From positions 21,556,488-21,620,487 of the forward strand of contig NC_079480.1 in the NCBI RefSeq assembly GCF_026230105.1: DNA of 64,000 bases, in the 5' to 3' direction. Shown one piece after another: positions 1 to 11,522 of the stretch (position 1 is its first letter; each line of letters begins with the position of its first letter). Under the pieces are notes generated by a model that saw nothing but the letters and a program-made list of their open reading frames with translations, made no database searches and was not told the DNA's origin. The translations under genes were made by a program, and so were the position numbers. The stretch comes from Diorhabda sublineata (taxonomy: Eukaryota; Arthropoda; Insecta; Coleoptera; Chrysomelidae).

Positions 1-295
1 GTGTTGATTGAAAATTTTCAAAGTCTATCTTCCCTAATTTGAAGTCGAATTTGAACATTTCTTATATATTTGAGTGAGTTTGCATATAACTTTGTCAGAT
101 ATCATCGAATAACATCCATTGAAGCCCATTGAGGTCAACTGTCACTTTGTGTTCATTAAAAATTTTCAAAGTCTATCTTCCTAATTTGAAGTCGAATTCC
201 AACATTTCTTATATATTTGAGTGAGTTTGCATCTAACTTTGTCAGATATCGTCGATTAACCTCCTTTGAAGCCCATTGAGGTCAACTATCACTTT

Positions 296-442
296 GTGTT
301 AATTGAAAATTTTCAAAGTCTATCTTCCTAATTTGAAATCAAATTTCAACATTTCTTATATATTTGAGTGAGTTTGCATCTAACTTTATCAGATATCATC
401 GAATAACATCCATTGAAGCTCATTGAGGTCAACTGTCACTTT
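296..442 (+). repeat. Representative 147-bp monomer
   Basis: This is a typical full-length unit, counted from GTGTT to the base before the next GTGTT. In order it holds: GTGTTAA; a 14-bp perfect palindrome at unit positions 8-21; AAGTCTATCTTCCTAATT; an imperfect dyad at unit positions 38-54 (TTGAA, 7 bases, TTCAA); a TTATATAT run near 61-68; TTGAGTGAG; GATATC near 96-101; and the tandem-looking CATTGAAGC / CATTGAGG pair near 116-132. The end is variable (GTCACTTT, GTCAATTT or GGCACTTT before the next GTG). Phase is arbitrary because the array is continuous. 147 is a multiple of three, so a reading frame keeps its register from unit to unit, but each strand and frame has stops in most units. 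Confidence 0.95.
303..316. repeat. Perfect 14-bp palindrome in each monomer
   Basis: TTGAAAATTTTCAA is its own reverse complement. It recurs in nearly every monomer and in the shortened units, so there are several hundred copies in the window. Its AAAATTTT core is of the A4T4 type, known to give intrinsic DNA curvature. Occasional copies are broken: the stem is changed at 149-163 (TTAAAAATTTTCAA), by GAGAATTTT near 47,751, 53,050, 56,217, 60,628 and 62,031, and by GAATATTTT in many units right of 38.8 kb. A dyad-binding protein or a bend is possible; no binder can be named from sequence. Confidence 0.9.
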
Positions 443-1471
443 GTGTTAATTGAAAATTTTCAAAGTCTCTCTTCCTAATTTGAAGTCAAATTTCAACATT
501 TCTCATATATTTGAGTGTGTTTGCATCTAACTTTTTCAGGTATCATCGAATAACATCCATTGAAGCTCATTGAGGTCAACTGTCAATTTGTTTTAATTGA
601 AAATTTTCAAAGTCTATCTTCCTAATTTGAAGTCGAATTTCAACATTTCTTATATACTTGAGTGAGTTCGCATCTACCTTTGTCAGATATCGTCGAATAA
701 CATCCTTTGAAGCCCATTGAGGTCAACTGTCACTTTGTGATAATTGAAAATTTTCAATGTCTATCTTCCTAATTTGAAGTCGAATTCAAACATTTCTAAT
801 ATATTTGAGTGAGTTTGCATATAACTTTGTCAGATATCATCGAATAACATCCATTGAAGCCCATTGAGGTCAACTGTCACTTTGTGTTGATTGAAAATTT
901 TCAAAGTCTATCTTCCTAATTTGAAGTCGAATTTCAACATTTCTTATATATTTGAGTGAGTTTGCATCTAACTTTATCAGATATCATCGAATAACATCCA
1001 TTGAAGCTCATTGAGGTCAACTGTCACTTTGTGTTAATTGAAAATTTTCAAAGTCTCTATTCCTAATTTGAAGTCAAATTTCAACATTTCTCATATATTT
1101 GAGTGAGTTTGCATGTAACTTTTTCAGGTATCATCGAATAACATCCATTGAAGCTCATTGAGGTCAACTGTCAATTTGTGTTAATTGAAAATTTTCAAAG
1201 TCTATCTTCCTAATTTGAAGTCGAATTTCAACATTTCTTATATATTTGAGTGAGTTCGCATCTACCTTTGTCAGATATCGTCGAATAACATCCTTTGAAG
1301 CCCATTGAGGTCAACTGTCACTTTGTGATAATTGAAAATTTTCAATGACTATCTTCCTACTTTGAGGTCGAATTTCAACTTTTCTTATATATTTGAGTGA
1401 GTTTGCATCTAACTTTGTCAGATATCATCGAATAACATCCATTGAAGCCCATTGAGGTCAACTGGCACTTT

Positions 1472-1559
1472 GTGTTGATTGAAAATTTTCAAAGTCTATC
1501 TTCCCTAATTTGAAGTCGAATTTCAACATTTCTTATATATTGAGGTCGATTGTCAGTTT
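1472..1559 (+). repeat. Shortened 88-bp satellite unit (60-bp deletion class), first example
   Basis: This unit follows the normal monomer through TTCTTATATATT, then jumps to GAGGTCGATTGTCAGTTTG. Compared with a full unit it lacks exactly 60 bp, from TGAGTGAG through GAAGCCCATT. The join falls at a shared ATT, so three bases of microhomology flank the loss. It is 88 rather than 87 bp because it also has an extra C (TTCCCTAATT). The base changes after the join (CGATTGTCAG for CAACTGTCAC) recur in essentially all other shortened units, so they probably descend from one event. About 50 copies are in the window; see the class entry. Confidence 0.93.
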
Positions 1560-1706
1560 GTGTTGATAGAAAATTTTCAAAGTCTATCTTCCTAATTTGA
1601 AGTCGAATTTAAACATTTCTAATTTATTTGAGTGAGTTTGCATATAACTTTGTCAGATATCATCGAATAACATCCATTGAAGCCCATTGAGGTCAACTGG
1701 CACTTT

Positions 1707-1794
1707 GTGTTGATTGAAAATTTTCAAAGTCTATCTTCCCTAATTTGAAGTCGAATTTCAACATTTCTTATATATTGAGGTCGATTGTCAGTTT
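1707..1794 (+). repeat. Second 88-bp shortened unit of a local pair
   Basis: This unit again carries the 60-bp deletion and the extra C, and lies one full monomer (1560-1706) after the first example. The next unit (1795-1942) is a full monomer that also has the extra C, making it 148 bp. The short-long-short order gives a local 235-bp periodicity. Confidence 0.9.
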
Positions 1795-2236
1795 GTGTTG
1801 ATTGAAAATTTTCAAAGTCTATCTTCCCTAATTTGAAGTCGAATTTGAACATTTCTTATATATTTGAGTGAGTTTGCATATAACTTTGTCAGATATCATC
1901 GAATAACATCCATTGAAGCCCATTGAGGTCAACTGTCACTTTGTGTTCATTAAAAATTTTCAAAGTCTATCTTCCTAATTTGAAGTCAAATTTCAACATT
2001 TCTTATATATTTGAGTGAGTTTGCATCTAACTTTATCAGATATCATCGAATAACATTCATTGAAGCCCATTGAAGTCGATTCTCACTTTGTGTTGATTGA
2101 AAATTTTCAAAGTCTCTCTTCCTAATTTGAAGTCAAATTTCAACATTTCTCATATATTTGAGTGAGTTTGCATCTAACTTTTTCAGGTATTATCGAATAA
2201 CATCCATTGAAGCTCATTGAGGTCAACTGTCAATTT

Positions 2237-2323
2237 GTGTTAATTGAAAATTTTCAAAGTTTATCTTTCTAATTTGAAGTCGAATTTCAACATTTCTTAT
2301 ATATTGAGGTCGATTGTCAGTTT
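2237..2323 (+). repeat. 87-bp shortened unit without the extra C
   Basis: This is the same 60-bp deletion with the ordinary TTTCTAATT context, so the length is exactly 87 bp. It shows that the extra C is a separate change that marks only some shortened units. Like the full monomer, 87 is divisible by three. Confidence 0.9.
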
Positions 2324-2484
2324 GTGTTGATTGAAAATTTTCAAAGTCTATCTTCCTAATTTGAAGTCGAATTTAAACATTTCTAATATATTTGAGTGAG
2401 TTTGCATATAACTTTGTCAGATATCATCGAATAACATCCATTGAAGCCCATTGAGGTCAACGGTCACTTTGTGATAATTGAAAA

Positions 2485-5468
2485 TTTTGAAAGTCTATCT
2501 TCCCTAATTTGAAGTCGAATTTCAACATTTCTTATATATTGAGGTCGATTGTCAGTTTGTGTTGATTGAAAATTTTCAAAGTCTATCTTCCTAATTTGAA
2601 GTCGAATTTAAACATTTCTTATATATTTGAGTGAGTTCGCATCTAACTTTGTCAGATATCATCGAATAACATCCATTGAAGCCCATTGAGGTCAACTGTC
2701 ACTTTGTGTTGATTGAAAATTTTCAAAGTCTATCTTCCTAATTTGAAGTCGAATTTCAACATTTCATATATATTTGAGTGAGTTTGCATCTAGCTTTATC
2801 AGATATCATCGAATAACATCCATTGAAGCTCATTGAGGTCAACTGTCACTTTGTGTTAATTGAAAATTTTTAAAGTCTATCTTCGTAATTTGAAGTCAAA
2901 TTCCAACATTTCTCATATATTTGAGTGAGTCTGCATCTAACTTTTCCAGATATCATCGAATAACATCCATTGAAGCTCATTGAGGTCAACTGTCAATTTG
3001 TGTTAATTGAAAATTTTCAAAGTCTATCTTCCTAATTTGAAGTCGAATTCCAACATTTCTTATATATTTGAGTGAGTTTGCATCTAACTTTGTCAGATAT
3101 CGTCGAATAACATCCTTTGAAGCACATTGAGGTCAACTGTCACTTTGTGATAATTGAAAATTTTCAATGTCCATCTTCCTAATTTGAAGTCAAATTTCAA
3201 CTTTACTTATATATTTGAGTGACTTTGCATCTAACTTTGTCAGATATCATCGAATAACATCCATTGAAGCCCATTGAGGTCAACTATCACTTTGTGTTAA
3301 TTGAAAATTTTCAAAGTCTATCTTCCTAATTTGAAGTCAAATTTCAACATTTCTCATATATTTGAGTGAGTTTGCATCTAACTTTTTCAGGTATTATCGA
3401 ATAACATCCATTGAAGCCCATTGAGGGCAACTGGCACTTTGTGTTGATTGAAAATTTTCAAAGTCTATCTTCCCTAATTTGAAGTCGAATTTCAACATTT
3501 CTTATATATTGAGGTCGATTGTCAGTTTGTGTTGATTGAAAATTTTCAAAGTCTATCTTCCTAATTTGAAGTCGAATTTAAACATTTCTTATATATTTGA
3601 GTGAGTTCGCATCTAACTTTGTCAGATATCATCGAATAACATCCATTGAAGCCCATTGAGGTCAACTGTCACTTTGTGTTGATTGAAAATTTTCAAAGTC
3701 TATCTTCCTAATTTGAAGTCGAATTTCAACATTTCATATATATTTGAGTGAGTTTGCATCTAGCTTTATCAGATATCATCGATTAACATCCATTGAAGCT
3801 CATTGAGGTCAACTGTCACTTTGTGTTAATTGAAAATTTTTAAAGTCTATCTTCGTAATTTGAAGTCAAATTCCAACATTTCTCATATATTTGAGTGAGT
3901 CTGCATCTAACTTTTCCAGATATCATCGAATAACATCCATTGAAGCTCATTGAGGTCAACTGTCAATTTGTGTTAATTGAAAATTTTCAAAGTCTATCTT
4001 CCTAATTTGAAGTCGAATTCCAACATTTCTTATATATTTGAGTGAGTTTGTATCTAACTTTGTCAGATATCGTCGAATAACATCCTTTGAAGCCCATTGA
4101 GGTCAACTGTCACTTTGTGATAATTGAAAATTTTCAATGTCCATCTTCCTAATTTGAAGTCAAATTTCAACTTTCCTTATATATTTGAGTGACTTTGCAT
4201 CTAACTTTGTCAGATATCATCGAATAACATCCATTGAAGCCCATTGAGGTCAACTATCACTTTGTGTTAATTGAAAATTTTCAAAGTCTCTCTTCCTAAT
4301 TTGAAGTCAAATTTCAACATTTCTCATATATTTGAGTGAGTTTGCATCTAACTTTTTCAGGTATTATCGAATAACATCCATTGAAGCTCATTGAGGTCAA
4401 CTGTCAATTTGTGTTAATTGAAAATTTTCAAAGTTTATCTTCCTAATTTGAAGTCGAATTTCAACATTTCTTATATATTAAGGTCGATTGTCAGTGTGTT
4501 GATTGAAAATTTTCAAAGTCTATCTTCCTAATTTGAAGTCGAATTTAAACATTTCTAATATATTTGAGTGAGTTTGCATATAACTTTGTCAGATATCATC
4601 GAATAACATCCATTGAAGCCCATTGAGGTCAACTGGCACTTTGTGTTGATTGAAAATTTTCAAAGTCTATCTTCCCTAATTTGAAGTCGAATTTCAACAT
4701 TTCTTATATATTGAGGTCGATTGTCAGTTTGTGTTGATTGAAAATTTTCAAAGTCTATCTTCCTAATTTGAAGTCGAATTTAAACATTTCTTATATATTT
4801 GAGTGAGTTCGCATCTAACTTTGTCAGATATCATCGAATAACATCCATTGAAGCCCATTGAGGTCAACTGTCACTTTGTGTTGATTGAAAATTTTCAAAG
4901 TCTATCTTCCTAATTTGAAGTCGAATTTCAACATTTCATATATATTTGAGTGAGTTTGCATCTAGCTTTATCAGATATCATCGAATAACATCCATTGAAG
5001 CTCATTGAGGTCAACTGTCACTTTGTGTTAATTGAAAATTTTTAAAGTCTATCTTCGTAATTTGAAGTCAAATTCCAACATTTCTCATATATTTGAGTGA
5101 GTCTGCATCTAACTTTTCCAGATATCATCGAATAACATCCATTGAAGCTCATTGAGGTCAACTGTCAATTTGTGTTAATTGAAAATTTTCAAAGTCTATC
5201 TTCCTAATTTGAAGTCGAATTCCAACATTTCTTATATATTTGAGTGAGTTTGCATCTAACTTTGTCAGATATCGTCGAATAACATCCTTTGAAGCCCATT
5301 GAGGTCAACTGTCACTTTGTGATAATTGAAAATTTTCAATGTCCATCTTCCTAATTTGAAGTCAAATTTCAACTTTCCTTATATATTTGAGTGACTTTGC
5401 ATCTAACTTTGTCAGATATCATCGAATAACATCCATTGAAGCCCATTGAGGTCAACTATCACTTTGTG
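2485..5468 (+). repeat. Left higher-order repeat, 970-bp period (about 3 copies)
   Basis: Copy 1 (about 2,485-3,414) and copy 2 (about 3,455-4,384) match at an offset of 970 bp; for example, the same ACTTTGTGTTGATTG starts at 2,701 and 3,671. A third copy (about 4,625-5,468) follows at an offset of 1,202 bp from copy 2. 970 equals six 147-bp units plus one 88-bp shortened unit. Diagnostic variants inside it are TTTCATATATATTTGAG with CTAGCTTTATCAG, AATTTTTAAAG with CTTCGTAATTTG, and CTTTTCCAG. The extra 232 bp between copies 2 and 3 is one full monomer plus a shortened unit that lost two more bases (GTCAGTGTG, near 4,495). Confidence 0.85.
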
Positions 5469-5989
5469 TTATTTGAAAATTTTTAAAGTCTATCTTCCTA
5501 ATTTGAAGTCAAATTTCAACATTTCTTATATATTTGAGTGAGTTTGCATCTAACTTTATCAGATATCATCGAATAACATCCATTGAAGCTCATTGAGGTC
5601 AACTGTCACTTTGTGTTAATTGAAAATTTTCAAAGTCTCTCTTCCTAATTTGAAGTCAAATTTCAACATTTCTCATATATTTGAGTGAGTTTGCATCTAA
5701 CTTTTTCAGGTATTATCGAATAACATCCATTGAAGCTCATTGAGGTCAACTGTCAATTTGTGTTAATTGAAAATTTTCAAAGTCTATCTTCCTAATTTGA
5801 AGTCGAATTTCAACATTTCTTATATATTGAGGTCGATTGTCAGTTTGTGTTGATTGAAAATTTTCAAAGTCTATCTTCCTAATTTGAAGTCGAATTTAAA
5901 CATTTCTAATATATTTGAGTGAGTTTGCATATAACTTTGTCAGATATCATCGAATAACATCCATTGAAGCCCATTGAGGTCAACTGGCA

Positions 5990-7450
5990 CTTTGTGTTGA
6001 TTGAAAATTTTCAAAGTCTATCTTCCTAATTTGAAGTCGAATTTCAACATTTCATATATATTTGAGTGAGTTTGCATCTAGCTTTATCAGATATCATCGA
6101 ATAACATCCATTGAAGCTCATTGAGGTCAACTGTCACTTTGTGTTAATTGAAAATTTTTAAAGTCTATCTTCGTAATTTGAAGTCAAATTCCAACATTTC
6201 TCATATATTTGAGTGAGTCTGCATCTAACTTTTCCAGATATCATCGAATAACATCCATTGAAGCTCATTGAGGTCAACTATCACTTTGTGTTAATTGAAA
6301 ATTTTCAAAGTCTATCTTCCTAATTTGAAGTCAAATTTCAACATTTCTTATATATTTGAGTGAGTTTGCATCTAACTTTATCAGATATCATCGAATAACA
6401 TCCATTGAAGCTCATTGAGGTCAACTGTCACTTTGTGTTAATTGAAAATTTTCAAAGTCTCTCTTCCTAATTTGAAGTCAAATTTCAACATTCCTCATAT
6501 ATTTGAGTGAGTTTGCATCTAACTTTTTCAGGTATTATCGAATAACATCCATTGAAGCTCATTGAGGTCAACTGTCACTTTGTGTTGATTGAAAATTTTC
6601 AAAGTCTATCTTCCTAATTTGAAGTCGAATTTCAACATTTCATATATATTTGAGTGAGTTTGCATCTAGCTTTATCAGATATCATCGAATAGCATCCATT
6701 GAAGCTCATTGAGGTCAACTGTCACTTTGTGTTAATTGAAAATTTTTAAAGTCTATCTTCGTAATTTGAAGTCAAATTCCAACATTTCTCATATATTTGA
6801 GTGAGTTCGCATCTAACTTTTTCAGATATCATCGAATAACATCCATTGAAGCCCATTGAGGTCAACTGTCACTTTGTGTTGATTGAAAATTTTCAAAGTC
6901 TATCTTCCTAATTTGAAGTCGAATTTCAACATTTCATATATATTTGAGTGAGTTTGCATCTAGCTTTATCAGATATCATCGAATAACATCCATTGAAGCT
7001 CATTGAGGTCAACTAACACTTTGTGTTAATTGAAAATTTTTAAAGTCTATCTTCGTAATTTGAAGTCAAATTCCAACATTTCTCATATATTTGAGTGAGT
7101 CTGCATCTAACTTTTCCAGATATCATCGAATAACATCCATTGAAGCTCATTGAGGTCAACTGTCAATTTGTGTTAATTGAAAATTTTCAAAGTCTATCTT
7201 CCTAATTTGAAGTCGAATTCCAACATTTCTTATATATTTGAGTGAGTTTGCATCTAACTTTGTCAGATATCGTCGAATAACATCCTTTGAAGCCCATTGA
7301 GGTCAACTGTCACTTTGTGATAATTGAAAATTTTCAATGTCCATCTTCCTAATTTGAAGTCAAATTTCAACTTTCCTTATATATTTGAGTGACTTTGCAT
7401 CTAACTTTGTCAGATATCATCGAATAACATCCATTGAAGCCCATTGAGGT
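5990..7450 (+). repeat. Rearranged remnants of the left higher-order repeat
   Basis: The CTAGCTTTATCAG marker of the 2.5-5.5 kb repeat reappears near 6,075, 6,665 and 6,957, each followed by the CTTCGTAATTTG monomer. The spacing is now about 590 and 292 bp instead of 970. The block has therefore been reshuffled by loss and gain of whole monomers and has lost its regular period. No shortened unit is present between about 5,830 and 7,530. Confidence 0.75.
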
Positions 7451-7559
7451 CAACTGGCACTTTGTGTTGATTGAAAATTTTCAAAGTCTATCTTCCCTAA
7501 TTTGAAGTCGAATTTCAACATTTCTTATATATTGAGGTCGATTGTCAGTTTGTGTTGAT

Positions 7560-10070
7560 TGAAAATTTTCAAAGTCTATCTTCCTAATTTGAAGTCGAAT
7601 TTGAACATTTCTTATATATTTGAGTGAGTTTGCATATAACTTTGTCAGATATCATCGAATAACATCCATTGAAGCCCATTGAGGTCAACTGTCACTTTGT
7701 GTTGATTGAAAATTTTCAAAGTCTATCTTCCTAATTTGAAGTAGAATTCCAACATTTCTTATATATTTGAGTGAGTGTGCATCTAACTTTGTCAGATATC
7801 GTCGATTAACCTCCTTTGAAGCCCATTGAGGTCAACTATCACTTTGTGTTAATTGAAAATTTTCAAAGTCTATCTTCCTAATTTGAAGTCAAATTTCAAC
7901 ATTTCTTATATATTTGAGTGAGTTTGCATCTAACTTTATCAGATATCATCGAATAACATCCATTGAAGCTCATTGAGGTCAACTGTCACTTTGTGTTAAT
8001 TGAAAATTTTCAAAGTCTCTCTTCCTAATTTGAAGTCAAATTTCAACATTTCTCATATATTTGAGTGAGTTTGCATCTAACTTTTTCAGGTATCATCGAA
8101 TAACATCCATTGAAGCTCATTGAGGTCAACTGTCACTTTGTGTTAATTGAAAATTTTCAAAGTCTCTCTTCCTAATTTGAAGTCGAATTTCAACATTTCT
8201 TATATATTTGAGTGAGTTTGCATCTAACTTTGTCAGATATCGTCGATTAACATCCATTGAAGCTCATTGAGGTCAACTGTCACTTTGTGTTAATTGAAAA
8301 TTTTCAAAGTCTCTCTTCCTAATTTGAAGTCAAATTTCAACATTTCTCATATATTTGAGTGAGTTTGCATCTAACTTTTTCAGATATCATCGAATAACAT
8401 CCATTGTAGCCCATTGAGGTCAACTGGCACTTTGTGTTGATTGAAAATTTTCAAAGTCTATCTTCCTAATTTGAAGTCGAATTTCAACATTTCTTATATA
8501 TTTGAGTGAGTTCGCATCTACCTTTGTCAGATATCGTCGAATAACATCCATTGAAGCTCATTGAGGTCAACTGTCAATTTGTGTTAATTGAAAATTTTCA
8601 AAGTCTATCTTCCTAATTTGAAGTCGAATTTCAACATTCCTTATATATTTGAGTGAGTTCGCATCTACCTTTGTCAGATATCGTCGAATAACATCCTTTG
8701 AAGCCCATTGAGGTCAACTGTCACTTTGTGATAATTGAAAATTTTCAATGTCTATCTTCCTAATTTGAAGTCGAATTTCAACTTTTCTTATATATTTGAG
8801 TGAGTTTGCATATAACTTTGTCAGATATCATCGAATAACATCCATTGTAGCCCATTGAGGTCAACTGGCACTTTGTGTTGATTGAAAATTTTCAAAGTCT
8901 ATCTTCCTAATTTGAAGTCGAATTTCAACATTTCTTATATATTTGAGTGAGTTTGCATCTAACTTTGTCAGATATCGTCGATTAACCTCCTTTGAAGCCC
9001 ATTGAGGTCAACTATCACTTTGTGTTAATTGAAAATTTTCAAAATCTATCTTCCTAATTTGAAGCCGAATTTCAACATTTCTTATATATTTGAGTGAGTT
9101 TGCATCTAACTTTGTCAGATATCGTCGATTAACCTCCTTTGAAGCCCATTGAGGTCAACTATCACTTTGTGTTAATTGAAAATTTTCAAAGTCTATCTTC
9201 CTAATTTGAAGTCAAATTTCAACATTTCTTATATATTTGAGTGAGTTTGCATCTAACTTTATCAGATATCATCGAATAACATCCATTGAAGCTCATTGAG
9301 GTCAACTGTCACTTTGTGTTAATTGAAAATTTTCAAAGTCTCTCTTCCTAATTTGAAGTCAAATTTCAACATTTCTCATATATTTGAGTGAGTTTGCAAC
9401 TAATTTTTTCAGGTATCATCGAATAACATCCATTGAAGCTCATTGAGGTCAACTGTCAATTTGTGTTAATTGAAAATTTTCAAAGTTTATCTTCCTAATT
9501 TGAAGTCGAATTTCAACATTTCTTATATATTTGAGTGAGTTTGCATCTAACATTGTCAGATATCGTCGATTAACCTCCTTTGAAGCCCATTGAGGTCAAC
9601 TATCACTTTGTGTTAATTGAAAATTTTCAAAGTCTATCTTTCTAATTCGAAGTCAAATTTCAACATTTCTTATATATTTGAGTGAGTTTGCATCTAACTT
9701 TATCAGATATCATCGAATAACATCCATTGATGCTCATTGAGGTCAACTGTCACTTTGTGTTAACTGAAAATTTTCAAAGTCTCTCTTCCTAATTTGAAGT
9801 CAAATTTCAACATTTCTCATATATTTGAGTGAGTTTTCATCTAACTTTTTCAGGTATCATCGAATAACATCCATTGAAGCTCATTGAGGTCAACTGTCAA
9901 TTTGTGTTAATTGAAAATTTTCAAAGTTTATCTTCCTAATTTGAAGTCGAATTTCAACATTTCTTATATATTTAAGTGAGTTTGCATCTAACATTGTCAG
10001 ATATCGTCGATTAACCTCCTTTGAAGCCCATTGAGGTCAACTATCACTTTGTGTTAATTGAAAATTTTCA
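7560..10070 (+). repeat. Monomeric stretch with weak higher-order structure
   Basis: Full-length monomers only; I found no shortened unit from about 7,560 to 10,540. Recurrent types are CGTCGATTAACCTCC, TCTCTCTTCC with GTCAAATTTC, and TTTTTCAGGTATCATC. A short cycle of about three monomers (CTTTATCAG, then TTTTTCAGG, then CATTGTCAG types) starts near 9,180 and prefigures the repeats to the right. I see nothing here other than satellite. Confidence 0.7.
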
Positions 10071-10071
10071 A

Positions 10072-11522
10072 AGTCTATCTTCCTAATTTGAAGTCAAATT
10101 CCAACATTTCTTATATATTTGAGTGAGTTTGCATCTAACTTTATCAGATATCATCGAATAACATCCATTGAAGCTCATTGAGGTCAACTGTCACTTTGTG
10201 TTAATTGAAAATTTTCAAAGTCTCTCTTCCTAATTTGAAGTCAAATTTCAACATTTCTCATATATTTGAGTGAGTTTTCATCTAACTTTTTCAGGTATCA
10301 TCGAATAACATCCATTGAAGCTCATTGAGGTCAACTGTCAATTTGTGTTAATTGAAAATTTTCAAAGTTTATCTTCCTAATTTGAAGTCGAATTTCAACA
10401 TTTCTTATATATTTGAGTGAGTTTGCATCTAACTTTGTCAGATATCATCGAATAACATCCATTGAAGCCCATTGAGGTCAACTGGCACTTTGTGTTGATT
10501 GAAAATTTTCAAAGTCTATCTTCCCTAATTTGAAGTCGAATTTCAACATTTCTTATATATTGAGGTCGATTGTCAGTTTGTGTTGATTGAAAATTTTCAA
10601 AGTCTATCTTCCTAATTTGAAGTCGAATTTAAACATTTCTTATATATTTGAGTGAGTTTGCATCTAACTTTGTCAGATATCGTCGATTAACCTCCATTGA
10701 AGCCCATTGAGGTCAACTGTCACTTTGTGTTGATTGAAAATTTTCAAACTCTATCTTCCTAATTTGAAGTCGAATTTCAACATTTCTTATATATTTGAGT
10801 GAGTTTGCATCTAACTTTTTCAGATATCATCGAATTACATCCATTGAAGACCATTGAGGTCAACCGTCACTTTGTGTTAATTGAAAATTTTCAAAGTCTA
10901 TCTTCCTTATTTGATGTCGAATTCCAACATTTCTTATTTATTTGAATGAGTTTGCATCTAACTTTATCAGATATCATCCAATAACATCCAGTGAAGTTCA
11001 TTGAGCTCAACTGTCACTTTGTGATAATTGAAAATTTTCAATGTCTATCTTCCTAATTTGAAGTCAAATTCCAACATTTCTTATATATTTGAGTGAGTTT
11101 GCATCTAACTTTATCAGATATCATCGAATAACATCCATTGAAGCTCATTGAGGTCAACTGTCACTTTGTGTTAATTGAAAATTTTCAAAGTCTCTCTTCC
11201 TAATTTGAAGTCAAATTTCAACATTTCTCATATATTTGAGTGAGTTTTCATCTAACTTTTTCAGGTATCATCGAATAACATCCATTGAAGCTCATTGAGG
11301 TCAACTGTCAATTTGTGTTAATTGAAAATTTTCAAAGTTTATCTTCCTAATTTGAAGTCGAATTTCAACATTTCTTATATATTTGAGTGAGTTTGCATCT
11401 AACTTTGTCAGATATCATCGAATAACATCCATTGAAGCCCATTGAGGTCAACTGGCACTTTGTGTTGATTGAAAATTTTCAAAGTCTATCTTCCCTAATT
11501 TGAAGTCGAATTTCAACATTTC
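10072..11522 (+). repeat. 970-bp higher-order repeat, locus 1 (about 1.5 copies)
   Basis: AAGTCAAATTCC at 10,091 and 11,061 are 970 bp apart, and the monomer order between them is diagnostic. The order is: GTCAAATTCC type; TCTCTCTTCC with GAGTTTTCATC; GTCAATTTG with AAGTTTATC; 88-bp shortened unit with CCC; TTTAAAC with CCTCCATTG; AAACTCTATC with GAATTACATCC; and GATGTCGAATTCC with TTATTTATTTGAATGAG. The second copy ends abruptly at about 11,522, where the shortened unit is replaced by a full monomer (TTTCTCATATATTTG). The same seven-unit order recurs at two loci to the right. Confidence 0.87.
11000..11009. repeat. GAGCTC dyad variant (10-bp palindrome), first occurrence
   Basis: Where the usual monomer reads CATTGAGGTCAAC, a variant reads CATTGAGCTCAAC, creating the perfect palindrome TTGAGCTCAA with a SacI-type GAGCTC. 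I first see it here and it recurs, usually with GAAGTTC before and TTTGTGATAATTG after it. It is common between 16.5 and 43 kb and rarer to the right (last near 60,013). It marks one monomer lineage and is a second dyad about 30 bp upstream of the A4T4 palindrome. Confidence 0.85.
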
